The notes under the pieces are model-generated. The model saw only the letters and a program-made list of their open reading frames with translations. It was not told the origin of the DNA and made no database searches. A program made the position numbers and the translations under genes. A stretch of 8,126 nucleotides of DNA, taken from Alphaproteobacteria bacterium (GTDB taxonomy: Bacteria > Pseudomonadota > Alphaproteobacteria > DSM-16000 > Inquilinaceae). Numbering within the stretch: the stretch's first letter is position 1; each line of letters begins with the position of its first letter. Where the stretch lies: contig JAJUFW010000105.1 of assembly GCA_029263555.1 (NCBI GenBank), positions 1 to 8,126 of the forward strand, written 5' to 3'. Below, in pieces: positions 4,972 through 8,126 of the stretch.

Positions 4972-5818
4972 CGACCGCAAGACGCGCGCCAGCGCCTGGT
5001 TCACCGAACTCAGGGACCGGATCTGCGCCGCGTTCGAACGTCTCGAGGACGAGCTGACGGGCATTCATTCGGACCTTCCGCCCGGCCGCTTCGAACGGAA
5101 GGCCTGGGAACGCCCGGGTGGAGGCGGCGGCGTCATGTCGATCATGAGGGGGCGCGTCTTCGAGAAGGTCGGGGTGAACGTCTCGACCGTTCACGGCGTC
5201 TTTCCGGAGGACTTCCGGGGCACGATTCCCGGCGCCGGCGAGACGGGTGAGTTCTGGGCGAGCGGCATCAGCCTCGTCGCCCATATGCGGAGCCCCCTCG
5301 TTCCCGCGGTCCACATGAACACGCGGCACCTGGTTACGACGCGAGGCTGGTTCGGCGGCGGCGCCGACCTGACGCCGATGTTCCCGGAAAGCCCGGCAGC
5401 GCAGGAGGACGCGGCCATGTTCCACAGCGCGATGCAGGCGGCTTGCGACCACCACGACCCGGGCTATTACGAACGCTTCAGCAAGTGGTGCGACAGCTAT
5501 TTCTTCGTCAAGCATCGGAACGAGCCGCGCGGCGCCGGCGGCATTTTCTACGACGATCTCGATACCGGCGACTGGGAGGCGGACTTCGCCTTCACCCGGG
5601 ATGTGGGACAGGCCTTCCTGGGGGTCTATCCGCGCATCGTGCAGCGACGCATGAACCTGCCCTGGACGGCTGAGGAGCGCGAACGCCAGCTGGTCCGGCG
5701 CGGACGCTATGTCGAATTCAACCTGCTCTACGACCGGGGCACCCTGTTCGGCCTGAAGACCGACGGCAATGTCGACGCGATCCTGATGTCACTGCCGCCC
5801 GAGGTCAAATGGCCGTGA
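4919..5818 (+). CDS. hemF: Oxygen-dependent coproporphyrinogen III oxidase
   Basis: HemF oxidatively decarboxylates coproporphyrinogen III to protoporphyrinogen IX using molecular oxygen, a late step of haem synthesis, as a soluble homodimer. The 299-residue protein shows the conserved blocks in order: GGGGGVMSIMRGRVFEKVGV (67-86), VSTVHG, HMNTRHLVTTRGWFGGGADL (132-151), KWCDSYFFVKHRNEPRGAGG (189-208), and RRGRYVEFNLLYDRGTLFGL (260-279). The YDRGT motif (Asp272, Arg273) corresponds to residues considered catalytic in the family. The protein ends at PPEVKWP without the extra tail of E. coli HemF, and its N-terminus is longer; both are usual in alphaproteobacteria. The ATG at 4919 has a good ribosome site. 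It overlaps the GNAT-like gene by 53 bases and precedes cydD by 101 bases. The upstream FNR box suggests oxygen-linked control. Confidence 0.98.
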   Translation: MSQTSPAPMGATRADEPDDRKTRASAWFTELRDRICAAFERLEDELTGIHSDLPPGRFERKAWERPGGGGGVMSIMRGRVFEKVGVNVSTVHGVFPEDFRGTIPGAGETGEFWASGISLVAHMRSPLVPAVHMNTRHLVTTRGWFGGGADLTPMFPESPAAQEDAAMFHSAMQAACDHHDPGYYERFSKWCDSYFFVKHRNEPRGAGGIFYDDLDTGDWEADFAFTRDVGQAFLGVYPRIVQRRMNLPWTAEERERQLVRRGRYVEFNLLYDRGTLFGLKTDGNVDAILMSLPPEVKWP

Positions 5819-5837
5819 CGTCCCGGAATCAGGCGCG

Positions 5838-5890
5838 CGCACGAACTTTGCCCGTGCGGTCGGGTTGAACTTCAGGCCCCCGCCCGACCG
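5838..5890. repeat. Compound inverted repeats between hemF and cydD
   Basis: The 101-base gap holds two overlapping potential stem-loops. CGCACG (5838-5843) pairs with CGTGCG (5853-5858). CGGTCGGG (5857-5864) pairs perfectly with CCCGACCG (5883-5890) around an 18-base loop, which itself carries the small palindrome TGAA-C-TTCA (5866-5874). No T-run follows, so this is not a classic terminator. It may be an attenuator, a processing site or a regulator target separating hemF from cydDC. Confidence 0.5.
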
Positions 5891-5919
5891 GTATCGCCCG
5901 ACGAGCCGACGGAGATGAG

Positions 5920-7722
5920 ATGGAAGCCAGACTGGAGCACGATCCGTCGAAGGCGTCGCGCCGCCTCCCGGCCGATCAGGCCGCGTGGATGCGGCGGCTG
6001 GGCCGTGACGCCCGGCGTCCCCTTGCGCTCGCCATGGCGGCGCCGCTTGCGGCCGGCGCGCTTCTCGTCGCCCAGGCATTCCTGCTGGCGCGGGTGCTTC
6101 ATCTCGCCATCGTCGAGGGGGTTTCCCGCGACGCGCTGCTGCCGCAGATCCTGGCGATCGCCGGGCTGATCCTCGGCCGCGCGCTCCTGTCCCGGATCGG
6201 GGACGAGGCAGGTGCCGTCGCGGCGGAGCGGATCAAGCGCGCCCTGCGGGAATCCCTGTTCGCCGCGCTTCTGGCACGGAGCCCGGAATGGATACGGTCA
6301 CGCGCCTCGGGCGTGCTCGCAAGCGCCGTCGTCGATCAGGTCGAGGCGTTCGAGGGGTTCTTCGCCCGCTATCTGCCCTCCATGATCGCCGCTGCGGTGC
6401 TGCCGATCGCCTTCGCCGCCCTGGTCCTTCCGGTCGAGCCGCTGGTGGGCACCCTGTTCCTCGTCTCGGCGCCGCTGATCCCGGTATTCATGGCCCTGGT
6501 CGGCTGGGGGGCGGAGGCGGCAAGCCGGCGGCAGATCCAGGCCTTTACCCGCCTTTCCGGCTTCTTCGCCGACCGGCTGCGCGGGTTGACGACCCTCAAG
6601 CTGCACGGCCGGGCTGAGGCGGAGGCGGAACGGGTCCGCGAGGCGAGCGAGGAGCTGCGGCGGCGCACGCTCGGCGTCCTTCGCATCGCGTTCCTGTCGT
6701 CGACCGTGCTGGAGTTCTTCGCGACGCTGGGGATCGCCGGCGTCTCGATCTATGTCGGCCTGAGCTATCTCGGCTACATCGACCTGCGCTCGACGCCGCT
6801 CACGCTCGAGACGGGGCTCTTCTGCCTCATGATGGCGCCCGAGGTCTATCTGCCGCTGAGGCAGTTCGCGGCCCATTACCACGACCGGGCGGCGGCCAGG
6901 GCCGCCGTCGCGGAGATCGCACAGGCCTTCGACGCCCTGCCCGAGCTTCCGGGCTCGCGATCGAGCGCACCGGCGACGCCCGCCGTTGCGGAGGATTCCG
7001 GCGCGACCGGCGCGATTGCGGTCGCGGTCGACGGCCTCGTCCTGCGTACGCCGGACGGCGGCCGCGTCGTCCTGGACGGCGCGGCGTTTTCCGTCATGGC
7101 CGGAGAGACCCTGGCCCTGGTGGGCGAAAGCGGGATCGGCAAGACCACGCTGATCGAGGCCCTGTGCGGGCTGCGCGCCCATGAGGGGACGATCCTTCTG
7201 GACGGGCGGGAGATCCGCACCATCGGCCGGCCAGAGCTCAGCCGGCGGGTGGCCTATCTGGGCCAGCGGCCGCATCTGTTCCACGGCACCGTCGCCGACA
7301 ACATCCGGCTTGCCCGCGCGAGCGCCAGCGACGAGGAAGTCCTGGAGGCGGCCGCGCGGGCGGGCCTCCTCGACTGCATCGCGCGGTTGCCGTCCGGGCT
7401 TGCCACGCCGATCGGGGAACACGGCTACGGGCTGTCCGGCGGAGAAGCGCATCGCGTCGCGCTTGCCCGCATCTTCCTGCGCAGCCCGGACCTCCTGCTC
7501 CTGGACGAACCCACGGCCCATCTGGACGCGGCCACGGAACGGAAGGTCCTCGACGCCATCCTGGACTTCGCCCGCGGCCGGACCCTGATCGTCGCCACCC
7601 ATTCCGAGACGACGGCGGGGCGGATGGGGCGGATCCTTCGCGTGGCGGGCCGCCAGGTGCTGCCGACGCCGCATCCGCATCTCGGGGGCACCGGACGCTC
7701 CGCCTCCCAGGGGGTCGCATGA
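5920..7722 (+). CDS. cydD: Thiol reductant ABC exporter subunit CydD
   Basis: CydD and CydC form an inner-membrane ABC transporter required to assemble cytochrome bd oxidase; glutathione/cysteine export and haem transport have both been reported for it. The 600-residue protein is a fused half-transporter. The membrane part (about 35-345) has hydrophobic segments near 35-60, 72-92, 152-172, 175-198, 256-284 and 297-315. The ATPase domain carries Walker A GESGIGKT (402-409), Q-loop Gln449, signature LSGGE (505-509), Walker B LLLLDEP (525-531) with Glu530, and H-loop His561. All catalytic residues are present. The ATG at 5920 has GGAG five bases upstream. The stop codon overlaps the cydC ATG by four bases (ATGA), so the two subunits are translationally coupled. 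It lies 101 bases after hemF and could be read from the same transcript. Confidence 0.95.
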   Translation: MEARLEHDPSKASRRLPADQAAWMRRLGRDARRPLALAMAAPLAAGALLVAQAFLLARVLHLAIVEGVSRDALLPQILAIAGLILGRALLSRIGDEAGAVAAERIKRALRESLFAALLARSPEWIRSRASGVLASAVVDQVEAFEGFFARYLPSMIAAAVLPIAFAALVLPVEPLVGTLFLVSAPLIPVFMALVGWGAEAASRRQIQAFTRLSGFFADRLRGLTTLKLHGRAEAEAERVREASEELRRRTLGVLRIAFLSSTVLEFFATLGIAGVSIYVGLSYLGYIDLRSTPLTLETGLFCLMMAPEVYLPLRQFAAHYHDRAAARAAVAEIAQAFDALPELPGSRSSAPATPAVAEDSGATGAIAVAVDGLVLRTPDGGRVVLDGAAFSVMAGETLALVGESGIGKTTLIEALCGLRAHEGTILLDGREIRTIGRPELSRRVAYLGQRPHLFHGTVADNIRLARASASDEEVLEAAARAGLLDCIARLPSGLATPIGEHGYGLSGGEAHRVALARIFLRSPDLLLLDEPTAHLDAATERKVLDAILDFARGRTLIVATHSETTAGRMGRILRVAGRQVLPTPHPHLGGTGRSASQGVA

Positions 7723-8126
7723 AACTCGTCCGCTACTTCCTGCCGATCTACGCCCGCCAGGGGCGCGGCCTAGCGCTGGCCCTGGGCCTTTCTGCGCTCA
7801 CCGTCGCGGCCGGGGTCGGGCTGCTCGGCGTCGCCGGCTGGTTCCTGGTCGGGGCGGCGCTTGCCGTCACGTCGGCCGGCTTCAACCTGCTCGGCCCTTC
7901 CTCCCTGGTCCGGGGTCTCTCGATCCTCCGCGTCCTGTCCCGCTACAGCGAACGGATCGTGGGCCACGACGCGACCCTCCGCCTGCTGGCGGAGCTGCGG
8001 AGCTGGCTGTTCCGCCGCCTGATACCGCTGGCGCCGGTGCGGCTCGGACGCCTGCAGGGCGGCGACCTCGTCTCCCGCCTCACCAACGACATCGAGGCCC
8101 AGGACAGCGTCTTCCTGTTCTCGGTC
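7719..8126 (+). CDS. cydC: Thiol reductant ABC exporter subunit CydC, N-terminal part (cut by window edge)
   Basis: The first 136 residues of the partner of CydD are visible. A membrane segment (about 18-48, ending GVAGWFLVGAAL) is followed by the family block SRYSERIVGHDATLRLLAEL (74-93) and LVSRLTNDIEAQDSVFL (117-133), which match CydC rather than other ABC half-transporters. By my reading Arg79 and His83 align with E. coli CydC Arg81 and His85, which I recall as part of the haem-binding region in structural work. The ATG at 7719 overlaps the cydD stop. The ATPase domain lies beyond the window. cydAB genes may follow, but this cannot be seen. Confidence 0.93.
   Translation, partial: MKLVRYFLPIYARQGRGLALALGLSALTVAAGVGLLGVAGWFLVGAALAVTSAGFNLLGPSSLVRGLSILRVLSRYSERIVGHDATLRLLAELRSWLFRRLIPLAPVRLGRLQGGDLVSRLTNDIEAQDSVFLFSV

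Noticed and set aside
5866..5876. TTGAA-like half-sites in the hemF-cydD gap as a second FNR box
   Set aside because: The TGAA-C-TTCA symmetry has the wrong spacing and only partial half-site match; an FNR box needs two TTGAT half-sites with a four-base gap.
6298..7680. Long open frame (460 codons) on the minus strand opposite cydD
   Set aside because: It lies fully antisense to an intact CydD with all ATPase motifs. Its Arg/Asp/Gln-rich translation has no recognisable domain.

Overview
The window is dense, GC-rich, gene-packed bacterial DNA that reads as the chromosome of an alphaproteobacterium. The evidence is the protein variants rather than any marker RNA. HemF ends at 'PPEVKWP' and lacks the C-terminal tail of the E. 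coli enzyme. The Fnr protein has the C-x2-C-x7-C iron-sulfur motif of the FnrL/FnrN type. The rmuC-def-fmt order also fits that class. I see no rRNA, tRNA, CRISPR, insertion sequence or prophage.

The left half (1-4233) is entirely on the minus strand. In transcription order it holds an Fnr-type oxygen regulator, recR (recombination mediator), rmuC (predicted nuclease-like recombination protein), def (peptide deformylase), a small nucleoside 2-deoxyribosyltransferase-family gene overlapping def, and the start of fmt (Met-tRNA formyltransferase, cut by the window edge). def and fmt form the usual pair that adds and later removes the N-formyl group; the deoxyribosyltransferase gene sits between them.

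The 204-base divergent region 4234-4437 is the regulatory centre. It has a Shine-Dalgarno sequence and a possible promoter for fnr, a stable hairpin, and a near-consensus FNR box (TTGAT-N4-GTCAA) 36 bases before the first plus-strand gene.

The right half (4438-8126) is entirely on the plus strand: a short GNAT-like protein, hemF (oxygen-dependent coproporphyrinogen III oxidase) starting inside its 3' end, then cydD and the start of cydC, which overlap by four bases. CydDC is the ABC transporter needed to assemble cytochrome bd oxidase.

Together, Fnr, its likely binding site, a haem-synthesis step and the bd-oxidase assembly transporter make a plausible low-oxygen respiration module. I did not find a clearly unprecedented system. 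The best leads are the FNR box geometry (possibly a leaderless transcript), the degenerate GNAT-like protein coupled to hemF, and the deoxyribosyltransferase between def and fmt.
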